NCBI GenBank assembly: GCA_023053685.1
Contig: JALIGW010000002.1
Span: 44,332,278-44,396,277 of the forward strand
Length of the DNA stretch: 64,000 nucleotides
Direction: 5' to 3'
From: Diadophis punctatus similis
Taxonomy: Eukaryota; Chordata; Lepidosauria; Squamata; Dipsadidae
This document shows, in pieces, positions 1-11,371 of the stretch. Numbering within the stretch: position 1 is the stretch's first letter; every line of letters starts with the position of its first letter. Position numbers and translations under genes: made by a program. The notes under the pieces were generated by a model. It was not told the DNA's origin, made no database searches, and saw only the letters and a list, made by a program, of their open reading frames with translations.

Positions 1-677
1 TAGTGCATTCCAGGCATTGATCATTCTATTGCTGAAGTCGTATTTTCTGCAGTCGAGTTTGGAGCGGTTTACATTTAGTTTGAATCTATTACGTGCTCGT
101 GTATTGCTGCGGTTGAAGCTGAAGAAGTCATTAACAGGAAGGACATTTTGGTATATGATTTTATGAACTACATTTAGATCAGATTGGAGGTGACGTAGTT
201 GTAAATTGTCTAATCCCAGTATTTCAAATCTGGTGGAATAAGGTATTTTGTTGCGAGCGGAGGAGTGGAGGACTCTTGTGAAATATTTCTGGACTCTCTC
301 GATTGTATTAATGTCTGATATGCAGTGCGGGTTCCAGACATGTGAGCTGTATTGTTATTACAGTGGGCTCTAGCACTTAGGTCATTGGATATGAGTACTC
401 CAAGGTCTTTGACAGAGTGAGGGTCATCTACAAGTTCGTTTCCTCCAAGTTTGTATTTTGTATTCTGATTCTTTTTGCCAATGTGTAAGACAGAGCATTT
501 GTTGGTTGAGATTTAAAGTTGCCAGTTGTTTGACCATTCTGCTACATGATCAAGGTCTTTTTGAAGGGTAACAGCATTGTCGCTGGTGTTAAATAGTTTA
601 ACATCATCAGCAAAGAGAACGCAGTTGCTTATAATATGATCACAAAGATCGTTTACATCTTCCCATAAAGAATCTAG
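1..677 (-). pseudogene. Non-LTR retrotransposon RT fragment (CR1/Jockey-like superclade)
   Basis: Reverse-complement translation shows broken reverse transcriptase: the catalytic FADD box lies at 603-614 (FADDVKLF), followed by the WSNNWQL-type and LHIGKK-type motifs usual after it in CR1, Jockey and L2 relatives. Stops and frameshifts interrupt the frame. The same family recurs at 33614-34470 (minus), 34471-34921 (plus) and 52096-52265 (minus, 3' end only). The copy runs off the window edge, so its 3' end is unseen. The clade within the superclade cannot be settled by eye. Confidence 0.75.
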
Positions 678-1103
678 TCATTTCCAGCCCAACTGTCTGG
701 ACATTATGACTGCCAGAAACCTATCTGGCAGTGATAATAATTTCAGCTAAAGGCTGAAAAAGTATCAGAAAACTGTTTTGTGCTGCTTTTATTTATCAAA
801 GCTAGAAACAGCCTATGGTATAAACACCTTGCCCAGTAATTCTACTGTATTTCCTCTGAAGAACTTCTCATACTATTTCCTCCATTGGCTGAGAGTCAGG
901 AAGCAAGTTTCAAAAGGCAATGAATGACTACAACTCTCTACAAGGTTGTGTTTCTTGTAAGCTAGCAATTAAATAGAAATAAAAACAGCAGATTGAGGCC
1001 TACAAGGGAAGGAATTCTACACAATGAAGACACATAGCAATAGGCAAAACATTTTGGTTTTGCGAGTGCACACATTAAACCCTCATTTTCTAGGCTTCAG
1101 AAA
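678..1103. other. Unannotated interval
   Basis: No repeat, exon or regulatory signal recognised. Confidence 0.5.
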
Positions 1104-1451
1104 GGAAACAGCAGAGGTGGGTTCCTACTGGTGCAGTCCGGAACACTGTTCCGGTAGTGGCCCGCCCATTGCGCAATTTTGGCGCTACGGCTCCAGTGCT
1201 GTCTTTGCCAATCCCATTTGAAAAACAGGGCGGCTGCTAGCAAAGAGGAGAGAGTGAGGGGTTAATGCTTCTGTCCCCTTCGCCCTCCTCCCTCCTGGCC
1301 CATCCCATTTGAAAAACAGGGTGGCTGCTAGCAAAGAGGGGTTGATGCTTCTGTGATGAGGAGAGCCGGAAAGCATCTCACCCTGCCTCTCTTCCTCTTG
1401 CAGCCACGTATGCTGCTGTTGCCATTCCAGAGGGCTTTCCTTGGGAGTGAG

Positions 1452-2076
1452 TCCTTTCCCTGGAGTGGGGTGGGAATGGGGATTTTACAGTATCCTTCCC
1501 CTGGAGTGGGGTGGGAATGGGGATTTTACAGTATCCTATTCCTGGAGTGGGTGGGAATGGGGATTTTACAGTATCCTTCCCCTGGAGTGGGGTGGGAATG
1601 GAGATTTTACAGTATCCTTCCCCTGGAGTGGGGAGGGAATGGGGATTTTACAGTATCCTTCCCCTGGAGTGGGGAGGGAATGGAGATTTTACAGTATCCT
1701 TCCCCTGGAGTGGGGAGGGAATGGGGATTTTACAGTATCCTTTCCCTGGAGTGGGATGGGAATGGGGATTTTACAGTATCCTTCCCTTGGAGTGGGATGG
1801 GAATGGGGATTTTACAGTATCCTTCCCTTGGAGTGGGGTGGGAATGGGGATTTTACAGTATCCTATTCCTGGAGTGGGTGGGAATGGGGATTTTACAGTA
1901 TCCTTCCCCTGGAGTGGGGTGGGAATGGAGATTTTACAGTATCCTTCCCCCGGAGTGGGGAGGGAATGGGGATTTTACAGTATCCTTTCCCTGGAGTGGG
2001 GAGGGAATGGGGATTTTACAGTATCCTTTCCCTGGAGTGGGGAGGGAATGGGGATTTTACAGTATCCTTTCCCTGG
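1452..2076. repeat. 41-bp minisatellite, about 15 copies
   Basis: The core GGGAATGGGGATTTTACAG recurs 15 times with a mean spacing near 41 bp; two units are slightly shorter. Units differ at a few sites (GTGGGG or GAGGGG; GGGG or GGAG). Because 41 is not a multiple of three and no frame meets a stop inside the unit, three overlapping open frames run through it; these are artefacts, not genes. The G runs (GGGG, TGGG, AATGGGG) could support G-quadruplex structure. Confidence 0.95.
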
Positions 2077-2243
2077 GGAAAGCCATCATAATGTATGAAG
2101 CGTAGAAGCCATGGCACAATAAATACCCTTCAATACCTACAACTGTGTTGTGTTCAGGCACTTATTAAACATTTTAAGCTGCCCAATTATTTGGGGTTTC
2201 TTTTCAATGAATTAAAATGGCTTAGTCAGATTATGTCCTTGAA

Positions 2244-2395
2244 TAGGTAAGTCCTCAATTTACAACAGTTTGTTTAGTGACCGTTCAAAGTTACAACGGC
2301 ACTGAAAAATGTGACTTATGACCATTTTTCACACTTAATGACCGTTCCAGCATCCCCATGGTCATGTGATCAAAATTCAGACACTTGATCACATG
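2244..2395 (+). mobile_element. Tigger-like DNA transposon fragment inside the hAT
   Basis: Begins with a degraded CAGGTAGTCCTCGACTTA-type end and continues with the GTGACCGTTCAAAGTTACAA and TGACTTATGACC motifs of a squamate Tigger-like MITE, seen more fully at 44650-45027. The right end of that MITE is missing; the sequence passes into the hAT right arm (ACGCCCACAG...). The hAT at 14612-16400 has the same arrangement. Confidence 0.6.
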
Positions 2396-2529
2396 ACCGG
2401 TAATCCACTCCCACCCAGTCACATGACTGACAAGTCACTCCCACATGACCATCAAACCACACCCACAAAATAAGCCACGCCCACAGGGGGATTAGTGAAA
2501 AAAAATTGGAACCCACCCCTGGGAAACAG

Positions 2530-5500
2530 GGTGGGTAAATTATATAGATGAGGTCTGTGGATCAAATATTCCTTCCTTTTATTTACTTATTGGGATTTCT
2601 TAGACCATTAGTAATAAAAGCCAAGCAAATAGATATGGTAAGTAACCTTTTTAAAAAAAGAATAAAACAATCCAGATAATCACAATCATGACATTAAATG
2701 GTTATTTCATGATTATTGCTGAAAATCTTATAATTTATGTCTGCATTTATAAAGATGCAGAGAATGGCTTGCAAAGTAACACAATCCAAGCAGTAAAGGA
2801 AAAGCAATGACTTGGCTATGTATATTTTAACTCAGCAGCAGTTGAAAAGAATTGAATTACCATAATAATCCCTTGACAAATTAATCTGGCGGCATAGCTG
2901 ATCAAACAGACTTCTTCATGCAAAAGAAGCAAACTATTAATTACATTCAGAAGTGTCTTGATCTTTAATTATATTCAGAAAGCAAAGCAGTGAATTATAT
3001 CTTGCCTTACACAATTGCCTGGACTTAAATATATTTACATGACTACTTGAATGTCTTGCCCCAATCTCACCTCCCTTCCTCCCCCATTCTGTGTGTCTAC
3101 ATAGGGTGCAACTTGCATTCGTAGCAAGGAGTTGTTCAGATGCAAGGTAACTTCTGTCCCAGGTCAGCAGCTGGCAAAATGAATTATCCAGATCTCCTCT
3201 GTTTTTTTCCGTAGAGGTCTTGTTTCAGGAGGACCTGCCAGTACAGGTGAATAAGATACAAGGATGACAGTTGGTAGTAATGGTGAAAGTGGTGGAAATG
3301 GTATGATGGCCATGGCCACCTATTCAGTAAATGGTTTGATGTATAGCCATGATGATCTTCCACTACTCTTATGTGAGCATCCAAGAGAACATTTGTAGCA
3401 GCAGATGTGGCTAATGCTGTCCAGCTATGTTCCCTTTGCAGCCTGCTGTGATCCTGGGTAGCAGCATATAGTTCAAAGGCTGCTACAATATGTCTGTGAA
3501 ATTGTCTGCAATGCTATTTAGGGGACTGACACAATCAACTGCAGAGCAGGCAGAAGGGATTCAGAAAAGACAGCATGGGAGTGTTAGAGCCTTATATTTA
3601 TCAGCACCTGGTTTCCTTAGTAGCAAGCAATTTGCTCTTCCCTTTGCAACCTGCAGCAATGGTGGATGGAAGTGGAAAGGTTTGGCATTATAATCATGAA
3701 ATGGACCAATATGTAGCAGTGAGCTATTCTCTCGTGCAAGCATCAAGTACTGCAAATACTGTTCAGCTATCTTGCCTCAACAACAGCCCACTTAGGGGCC
3801 AATCCAGATTTTTAAAATAGAGGCAGCAACTATGAATGGAGCATTGTACCACTGACTGAAAAAAAATGTCTACAGGTAGTATTTGTAGTCTATCATTATG
3901 ACTGCCAAAAGGCTAAGTCCACGACATAGATGGCCATCAAACAAGTGTGGTGTGCTAATTGTTTTGACTATTGGCAAATTGGGGATCCATATCCCATCAT
4001 TTATCTTCCTGTCCAACAACATGTCCTGTATTCTTGCTATTGCAAGTACTGTCTCCATGCCTCTCTGGGGAGGGGAGGAGAAATGTGCTCAGATAATATG
4101 CCTGCGGCTGACCCTAGCTGAGAGGCAATTGATATGTTGCATGATGGCTACATGTTTTTGTTCAACTTCAAAATACTTGTCTGCTGTCCAGGATGGTCCC
4201 TTGCCTCTTTATTACAAATGCTGGCAACTGAGGGATATGAATAGCAGCACCGTGTTTTCTCTATTAGGAAGATTAGTAGCAAGCCACCACTAACTTGTAA
4301 TCATTCTGCTGTTTTAAGGAGTTATTCAAAATATTCACCATCAATTGTCATTTACATCATTTTTTACATTTACCAGTGGGCTTTAGACTGTACAATAAAC
4401 TTGCCATGCTGAAGTAGTTATGTGGATTATCCCTTAACTAACACAAACATCGTTTTCCTGAACAAATAAAAGCTGAATGACTTGCACAACAAAATTGTGG
4501 GTAAGGCAAAATGTATATAAAAAGTAAGCTGTTACAAAACAAATTCTCACATGATCATTCCCTCTTTTTTCAAAATGAAGTGTGTGAAATTATTTAGTTC
4601 AAGTAAAGATGAATTGTGTAGTGTCCAAATGTGGAAACGAACATACAATTTTAAAATAATTTAAAAGTTAATTTTTCAATATTCTTTGCAATAAACAATG
4701 AATGTTTGATAGAAATACTATGTATATGTATTTAAACCTGAAATAGCTAAGTTCTTAAATATTTTCTGCATTAGTAATGCTTTGTTATTGCTCTTTAGTT
4801 CTATAATGTCATGTTTCATTATCATCCATCTGAATCTGTTACTTAAACCAGTAAAAATGGTTTTTTAAGACCTCTGTTCAATGTCCTTTAATATAAATCA
4901 CTAAGATGAGCAATTTGGACATATGAAATGCAAGCCACAAAAGAGACCCAGTTTATTTCCCCCACTCAATCCAAGTAGCACTACTTTGAAATAATATTCA
5001 GTTGAGCAGCCTGCAGATTAAGTACCACAAAAAAATCTAAGTTTTTGTTTCCATTATAATCTTTCAAATGAAAATTAAGTTTAATTCAGTGAATAAAATC
5101 TGCCATGGAATGTTTGTAAAAACAAAAAAGAGTCAAAATGGGAATAGTGATGGACAAAGAGAAGTGGCATCAAGGTTGTTTTTATTTAAAAAAAAAGGTG
5201 GGGGAAGAGAGTCACAATTGCCAGGCATTTGCTCAAATCTAATCATTTGGATGTATAAGAGAACCTCAAGAAGAATCAAATTTAAAAGAACAAATTGTAC
5301 CTAATGTGTACTTAGATTTTACACTGATGTCATTTTGGCTGCACTAGAATTATTGGTTGATATTACACAGTGTAATTCAAGGACACTGGAATAAAAATGG
5401 AAGGGCAGGAAAAATGTAAAGAAAGAGTACACATTAGTCATTAAATTGTCATGGGAGTTTCATGGAATGAAAAATAAGTGAAGATCTATCACAGCTCAAA

Positions 5501-5967
5501 TTACACTTTTTAAATTCCAGAATGAACGTTGAAGGAGAAAAAAGAGAGAGGGATAGAAAGCAGCCCAGGTTATTTTAATGGTTTTACTTGGTATGATGGC
5601 CCAGGGATAGGGAAGAAATGCATATGGGAAACACCTTTGCCTTTCTTATGAATGAAAATATCGGTAAATATGTTATATTTGAAGTAATATGAATGTGACA
5701 TAACATTTATTGAAAAATTGTAAGATAGTGAAAAAACACATTTGTCAATTTAGGGAAATATATGGTAGTAAATAGGCTTGGATTTTGAATAAATATGAAG
5801 TTGAAGATTGGTTGCTGATTGCATTAAGAACAGTTTATTGTGGAAAAGCAGGCAGTAATATAAATGGAATCTTTAGCAAATAGCTCAACATTGAGCAAAG
5901 ATATGACAACAATCTGTGATGAACACATGAGTGCTTAATATTTTTAAAAGAAATATTTAAATATTTA
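2530..5967. other. Unannotated AT-rich interval
   Basis: No convincing coding exon or known repeat. Short open frames around 3.2-4.3 kb have no recognisable domain. Several loosely similar stretches near 3.4-3.8 kb (CCCTTTGCAGCCTGC, CCCTTTGCAACCTGC) may be an old decayed repeat. Confidence 0.5.
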
Positions 5968-8180
5968 AAAAGCTTGCAACATTATGCAAGCACAAGCAGT
6001 AGAACAAAATCAAACTAGAGTCTTGGACTTTAAGAGAGCTAATTTCAATAAACTTAGAGAGAACTTGGGAAAGATTCCATGGATGAGAATCCTCAAGGGG
6101 AAAACAACTCAAGAAGCTTGGGAAATTTTGAAAAGTGAGATTATAAAAGCCCAGACTAGCACAATACCAATGAAGAAGAAAAATAATAGGTCTCAAAAGA
6201 AACCAGCATGGCTGCATAAAGAACTCTCTGACAAATTGAAAGACAAACAGGACAAGTATAAAAAGTGGAAAGAAGGGGAAATAACTAAGGCAGAATACCA
6301 GCAAATAGCCCGAGCCTGTAAAGATGAAGTGAGGAAAGCTAAGGCTCACAATGAACAAAGGCTTGCGACAAAAGTAAAAAGTAACAAAAAAAGCTTCTTC
6401 CAACATATTAGAAACAAGAAAAAAGTCAAGGAAACAATTGGTCCATTGCAGGGAGAAAGTGGCAAGAAGGTGACAAGCAACAGGGAGAAAGCAGAGCTAC
6501 TTAACACGTATTTTGCATCTGTCTTTACACAAAGGGAAAAAACAGTCCAACCTATCAAAAACAGCATCACAAAAAACATATTAGGAACACAAGTTAAAAT
6601 AGGGAAGAAAATGGTAAAGGAACACCTGTCTACCCTAGACGAATTCAAATCACCAGGATCAGATGGATTACACCCCAAGGTTCTGAAGGAACTGGCAGAT
6701 GAGATCTCAGAACCACTGAACTATATCTTTCAAAGATCCTGGAGCACCGGGGAACTGCCAGAGGACTGGAAAAGAGCTGATGTAGTTCCCATCTTCAAAA
6801 AAGGGAAAAAAACAGATCCAGGAAACTACAGACCTATCAGCCTGACCTCAATACCAGGGAAGATTTTGGAAAAGATAATCAAGCAACGAATCAATGAACA
6901 CCTAGAAGCAAACACAGTAATAACCAAAAGCCAACATGGGTTTGTCAAAAACAGATCATGCCAGACTAATCTTATAGCATTCTTTGACAAAGTGACAAAA
7001 TTAGTGGACCAGAGGAATGCTGTCGATGTGGTTTACTTGGACTTCAGTAAGGCATTTGATAAAGTAGACCATAACCTACTTCTAGATAAAGTAGAAAAAT
7101 GTGGGATGGACAGCAACACCATCAGATGGATTCAAAACTGGCTAACCAACCGCACTCAACGTGTAGTGCTCAATGGAACTGCATCTACATGGAGGGAAGT
7201 ATGCAGTGGAGTACCCCAAGGCTCTGTTTTAGGCCCAGTACTCTTCAACATCTTTATCAATGACTTGGACGAGGGGATAGATGGGGAACTCATCAAATTT
7301 GCAGATGACACCAAACTGGCAGGAATAGCCAACTCTCCAGAAGATAGGCTCAAGATACAGAAGGATCTTGACAGACTTGAGCATTGGGCGCTATCAAACA
7401 AAATGAAATTCAATGGTGAAAAAAGTAAGGTTCTACATTTAGGCAAGAAAAACAAAATGCACAGGTACAGTATATGTGGTACCTTGCTCAACAGTAGTAA
7501 CTGCGAGAGGGATCTTGGAGTCCTAGTGGACAACCATTTAAATATGAGCCAGCAGTGTGCAGCAGCTGCCAAAAAAGCCAACACAGTTCTAGGCTGCATT
7601 AACAGAGGGATAGAATCAAGATCACGCGAAGTGTTAATACCACTTTATAATGCCTTGGTAAGGCCACACTTGGAATACTGCATTCAGTTTTGGTCGCCAC
7701 GATGTAAAAAGGATGTTGAGACTCTAGAAAGAGTGCAGAGAAGAGCAACAAAGATGATTAGGGGACTGGAGGCTAAAACATATGAAGAACGGTTGCAGGA
7801 ACTGGGTATGTCTAGTTTAATGAAAAGAAGGATCAGGGGAGACATGATAGCAGTGTTCCAATATCTCAGGGGTTGCCACAAAGAAGAGGGAGTCAAACTA
7901 TTCTCCAAAGCACCTGAAGGTAGAACAAGAAATAATGGGTGGAAACTAAACAAGGAGAGAAGTAACTTAGAACTAAGGAGAAATTTCCTGACAGTTAGGA
8001 CAATTAATCAGTGGAACAGCTTGCCTCCAGAAGTTGTGAATGCTCCAACACTGGAAGTTTTTAAGAAGATGTTGGATAACCATTTGTCTGAAGTAGTGTA
8101 GGGTTTCCTGCCTAGGCAGGGGGTTGGACTAGAAGACCTCCAAGGTCCCTTCCAACTTTGTTGTTATTATTATTATAAAT
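5968..8180 (+). mobile_element. CR1 LINE, 5'-truncated, 3' end intact
   Basis: Contains the C-terminal part of CR1 ORF2 and a typical CR1 3' UTR: GGTTGGACTAGAAGACCTCC followed by AAGGTCCCTTCCAACTTTG and a short TTATTA tail. The endonuclease domain and upstream ORF1 are missing, as expected from 5' truncation during target-primed reverse transcription. No target duplication is evident, which is normal for CR1. The open frame suggests a fairly recent insertion. Confidence 0.9.
5984..8101 (+). CDS. CR1 ORF2 reverse transcriptase fragment, open frame
   Basis: A 705-codon frame without stops encodes the linker and reverse transcriptase of a CR1 element. Visible motifs in order: KSPGSDGLHPKVLKEL (RT block 1), NYRPISLTS, YLDFSKAFDKVDH (first catalytic Asp), GVPQGSVLGPVLFNIFINDL, the catalytic FADD box at residues 439-442 (ADD codons from 7301), and the C-terminal RPHLEYC and VQRRATKMI motifs followed by the CR1-type EVFKKMLDNHL end. 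The apurinic endonuclease that should precede it is absent, so the chosen Met is only the first in frame after truncation and the protein cannot retrotranspose by itself. In a complete element the enzyme reverse-transcribes its own RNA at nicked genomic DNA in the nucleus. No host promoter is visible. Confidence 0.9.
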   Translation: MQAQAVEQNQTRVLDFKRANFNKLRENLGKIPWMRILKGKTTQEAWEILKSEIIKAQTSTIPMKKKNNRSQKKPAWLHKELSDKLKDKQDKYKKWKEGEITKAEYQQIARACKDEVRKAKAHNEQRLATKVKSNKKSFFQHIRNKKKVKETIGPLQGESGKKVTSNREKAELLNTYFASVFTQREKTVQPIKNSITKNILGTQVKIGKKMVKEHLSTLDEFKSPGSDGLHPKVLKELADEISEPLNYIFQRSWSTGELPEDWKRADVVPIFKKGKKTDPGNYRPISLTSIPGKILEKIIKQRINEHLEANTVITKSQHGFVKNRSCQTNLIAFFDKVTKLVDQRNAVDVVYLDFSKAFDKVDHNLLLDKVEKCGMDSNTIRWIQNWLTNRTQRVVLNGTASTWREVCSGVPQGSVLGPVLFNIFINDLDEGIDGELIKFADDTKLAGIANSPEDRLKIQKDLDRLEHWALSNKMKFNGEKSKVLHLGKKNKMHRYSICGTLLNSSNCERDLGVLVDNHLNMSQQCAAAAKKANTVLGCINRGIESRSREVLIPLYNALVRPHLEYCIQFWSPRCKKDVETLERVQRRATKMIRGLEAKTYEERLQELGMSSLMKRRIRGDMIAVFQYLRGCHKEEGVKLFSKAPEGRTRNNGWKLNKERSNLELRRNFLTVRTINQWNSLPPEVVNAPTLEVFKKMLDNHLSEVV

Positions 8181-8189
8181 ATATAAGCA

Positions 8190-10186
8190 ATGTTCATGGT
8201 GATAGTAAGTGAATCTACTTGTATTTTATGAAAAAAATGCTGCATTGTGGGATGAGAACTCAAATTATTTGTGGCATATGTTACATAGATTGTACTACGG
8301 GATGTGGACTATGGATATGAACATTAACGTATTGAAAATCAAAGTAGTTGTATCTGACAGGGAACTATCACAAACTGTACATAAATAGTGAACAATTAGA
8401 AGAAATAGATATATATGTGTACCTTGGTAGAATGTTTATCAAAAATAAAGAGAAGGAGAAATTTTAAGATGTGCCAATAGAAAGATAATGGGTAGAATAT
8501 GATTGTGAGAAATGAATGCTCCTTCCTTCCTTTTCCTTTGGCTTTTGATTGCTTGCACTTTTCTGTAATATACAAAGTGTTGCTTATCCCCAAAGGGAAT
8601 GCCAAGTATGATTATGTATGGTTGTGTGTATTTATTTATTTATTATATTTATATCACAATGTTCCACTAAAAATAAGGCAGGATAGTACATAAGTTACTT
8701 TTCCAGTTTTACTGAAAGATAGACAAGATATCTTTTAGATTTGGGTAAAATGGTCACTTTTCATGTGAGATAGGTGGCTACACAAATATGATAAACAAAT
8801 AAAACCAAGGGAAAGTATTATTTTGTAGTTACCTTAATGGCAAAAGTGAAATGGAAACAAAGATGATATATCTGACACTCAGAGATAAATGATAAATATA
8901 TTCCATGAAGAAATGGTAGAAGAAAAACAGAAAGCTGTTTATAAATCCAAAGTTACAATCTTTTTGGAGGTACAGGAAGACATCCAAAATATGAGTTTGG
9001 TGACTAGAGAACAAAGAACATCTCTGCAAAAAAAAAATGTGGGGAGAGGGGAAGAACTGTAAGTGAGACTTGCTTCTGGAATGGGAGGGAGATTTCCAAT
9101 AGTTTAGACTTGTAAAGTAGAAGATCTGTTTAGAGGAGAAAGTCAGCATGTGATAACTGTTAGGCAGCATCTTTATATCTTATTTAATGGGCGAAAAGCA
9201 TTTCTTTCAACATATCCTACAATTAATTCATTTGACTTATATCTTGCTTTTCCTCCAAAAAACAAGATAATTTTTCTCTAAGAGATCAAGGTAGTTTTTT
9301 CCTCTAAAAGATCAAGGTAACTTTTTTCTAAGAGATTAACACTCCTTACATGGGTGTTTCACTTAATTTATCCCAGACGATAATAACCCTATGAGGAAAA
9401 ATGGGCTGAAAAAAAGTGAGTGGCATAGGATTGACTGAAATAGGATCATCTGGATCCTAACCCAACATATTAATTACTGCCAAATAAAAGAAGTAAGGCT
9501 AATAAATTGATCATAATTAAACAGTGATTTGGATATGGGACTGCCTAGACTTAATCTGAAACTCTAAACAATATACTACACTGATTTGGAAAAGTTGCAG
9601 GCCAATACTGTGTTACAATTCAATTAGCTGCAAAGATTTAAATCCCTTTCTGCTAATTTTCTGTTGATAATTCCATAATAATTGCCTTTATGTTTATGAA
9701 ATGGGTTGTTAGCTGTCTTGAACATAAGAATCAGCAACACTGTCAGTTTCAAGGATACTGTTAACTTGGTCAAAGAACTGGCAATGAATATCATACAAAT
9801 AACATAATTTAGGCACGGCATTAGCTAGCGGTTATCCAGCATAACTGTAAACCAACGGGGACTTTCAGAACCTGACCATACATATTATTGTTAGTAATGT
9901 GGCAAATCCACATTCATTTTAGAGACCCACAATTTCCAGACTGCCTTACAGCAGTTGTCCCACCCCATTACTGTATAATGAAAAATAGTGAACACTCGGA
10001 AAAACATTATGGATCTTCCTCAGCTAGCTTGTTCATTTTATCATGCCTAGCTCTGCACGGTAAGTCTCAGCCTCTTAGTTTTCTCTGGAAGATAAGACTG
10101 TCACCTTCTGAAACAAGATTGTAATCTTGGCTTTGATACAGGACTTCAGTTGTGTGATTCTACAGAAGCTCCCTAGTTGGTGTAAT
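8190..10186. other. Unannotated AT-rich interval
   Basis: Nothing identifiable apart from a short TATTTATTTATT run near 8630-8650 that may be a LINE tail remnant. Confidence 0.5.
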
Positions 10187-10289
10187 TAGGAATGGGGAAT
10201 TAGTGGACCTCCAAATATTGCTGAACTACAACTCCTAATCTCTTCATTATCAGCCATGCTGGCTAAAGCTGCTGAGAGTTTGATATCAC
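10187..10289 (+). mobile_element. Decayed palindromic hAT-like MITE fragment
   Basis: GACCTCCAAATATTGCTGAA, CTACAACTCCTAATC and CAGCCATGCTGGCTAAAGCTG follow the order of an old amniote repeat whose consensus reads CCAGATGTTGCTGGACTACA... . Only about half is left and no target duplication is seen. Confidence 0.45.
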
Positions 10290-10486
10290 AGTGTCTGCAC
10301 AGCCATAGATAACCCACTTTTATATAACAGAAAATCAATAAAGTTTGATAGTGTATAAACACAATTATGTTGTCTACAGTTTTGATTTCCACAAAAGGTG
10401 TGAGGCTCTAGACTAAGAAGAAGAGGTACACTTCAGTGCCCCAATTCAATTGAAACCTTTATTGTCAGAGTACAACATGTGTACTA

Positions 10487-11371
10487 CAGGGGCGGGTTCC
10501 TAGTTTTTTTACTACCACTCTGTGGGTGTGGCTTATTTTGTGGGTGTGGCTTGCCAGCCATGTGACCGGGTGGCCGTGGTCCTCGGGAGCTTGGCAGCGG
10601 CCGGAGAAGCGGGGGGCATTGCCCACCCGCAACGCAGCCCCCTGCAGCGGGAGCAGCAAGACCGCATGGAGCGGTTCTTCTAGAGGCTCCATCCGGCCTG
10701 AATGCTTCTCCCCATTCGATGATCCTAGGCTCCTGCTGCCCATTCCACCTCCCCTCAGCAGCTCGAGAAGCCTCAAACGTGCAAAAATGCCTGGGATCAT
10801 CACCGCACGTTCGTGGCTTCTTGGACTGCTGAAGGGAGGGGAACTGAGATAGGTCCTGCCGCCCATTCCCCCTCCCCTCAGCAGCTCGAGAAGCCTCGAA
10901 CGTGCAAAAATGCCTAGGATCATCACCGCGCGTTCGTGGCTTCTCAGACTGCTGAAGGGAGGGGAACTGAGATAGGTCCTGCCACCCATTCCCCCTCCCC
11001 TCAGCAGCTCGAGAAGCCTCAAACGTGCGAAAATGCCTAGGATCATCACCACACGTTCGTGGCTTCTCGGACTGCTGAAGGGAGGAGAATGGAGATAGCT
11101 CCTGCCGCCCATTCTTTCAGCATCTCATGTGCTCCCTCAGCCATCCTCCCCTGCTTGGACTCACTGTGGGGTAGGAAGGCAGCGCATGCGCAGTGCCGGA
11201 AGCTCGGTTTCTGGGCATGCGCAGAAGAAATTTTTTTTTTAATGTAAAATTTTTTTAAAAAAAAATGGTGGCACCCAGGCACCGGCAACCAACCGCACCG
11301 GTACTGTGATGTCACCAGCGGGCCGCTACCAGTGCTATAGAGTGGACCACACCGGTAGGAACCCACCACTG
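10487..11371. mobile_element. Non-autonomous hAT element with 123-bp tandem units
   Basis: Ends CAGGGGCGGGTTCCTA and TAGGAACCCACCACTG are inverted repeats, flanked by GTGTACTA (10479-10486) and GTGTACTT (11372-11379), a 7/8 target duplication. The interior is GC-rich and has no transposase. Reading frames across it, including a 215-codon one on the minus strand, follow from the 123-bp repeat being divisible by three. Confidence 0.88.
10733..11101. repeat. Three tandem 123-bp units, each a hairpin
   Basis: Units begin at 10733, 10856 and 10979 with CTGC(T/C)(G/A)CCCATTCC; a fourth start at 11102 is cut short. Within each unit CAGCAGCTCGAGAAGCCTC is answered by GTGGCTTCTYRGACTGCTG, an imperfect inverted repeat around the CCTAGGATCATCACC centre. 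Confidence 0.9.

Larger units (their letters stand above)
1112..2521. mobile_element. Non-autonomous hAT element with internal minisatellite
   Basis: Ends CAGAGGTGGGTTCC and GGAACCCACCCCTG are inverted repeats. They are flanked by a perfect 8-bp duplication, GGAAACAG, at 1104-1111 and 2522-2529, which is diagnostic of hAT insertion. No transposase is present. Inside are a two-fold direct repeat around 1209-1342 (CCCATTTGAAAAACAGGG), a 41-bp minisatellite and a Tigger-derived segment near the right end. It belongs to a family set with an ACCGGTTC-like subterminal motif, seen also at 10487, 14612, 20088, 37041, 41919, 60653 and 61121. Confidence 0.9.

Noticed and set aside
1452..2076. CRISPR-like array
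   Set aside because: Contiguous 41-bp repeats with no unique spacers, in a vertebrate genome.
1353..2105. Three long overlapping open frames of 195-250 codons
   Set aside because: They lie in the 41-bp minisatellite, whose unit has no stop in any frame and whose length rotates the frame; the peptides are simple repeats.
3490..4293. Several frames of 60-130 codons between 3.2 and 4.3 kb
   Set aside because: Overlapping on both strands without domains; consistent with chance.
10465..11112. 215-codon minus-strand frame
   Set aside because: It is the 123-bp tandem repeat (a multiple of three) inside a hAT; no domain and no expression signal.
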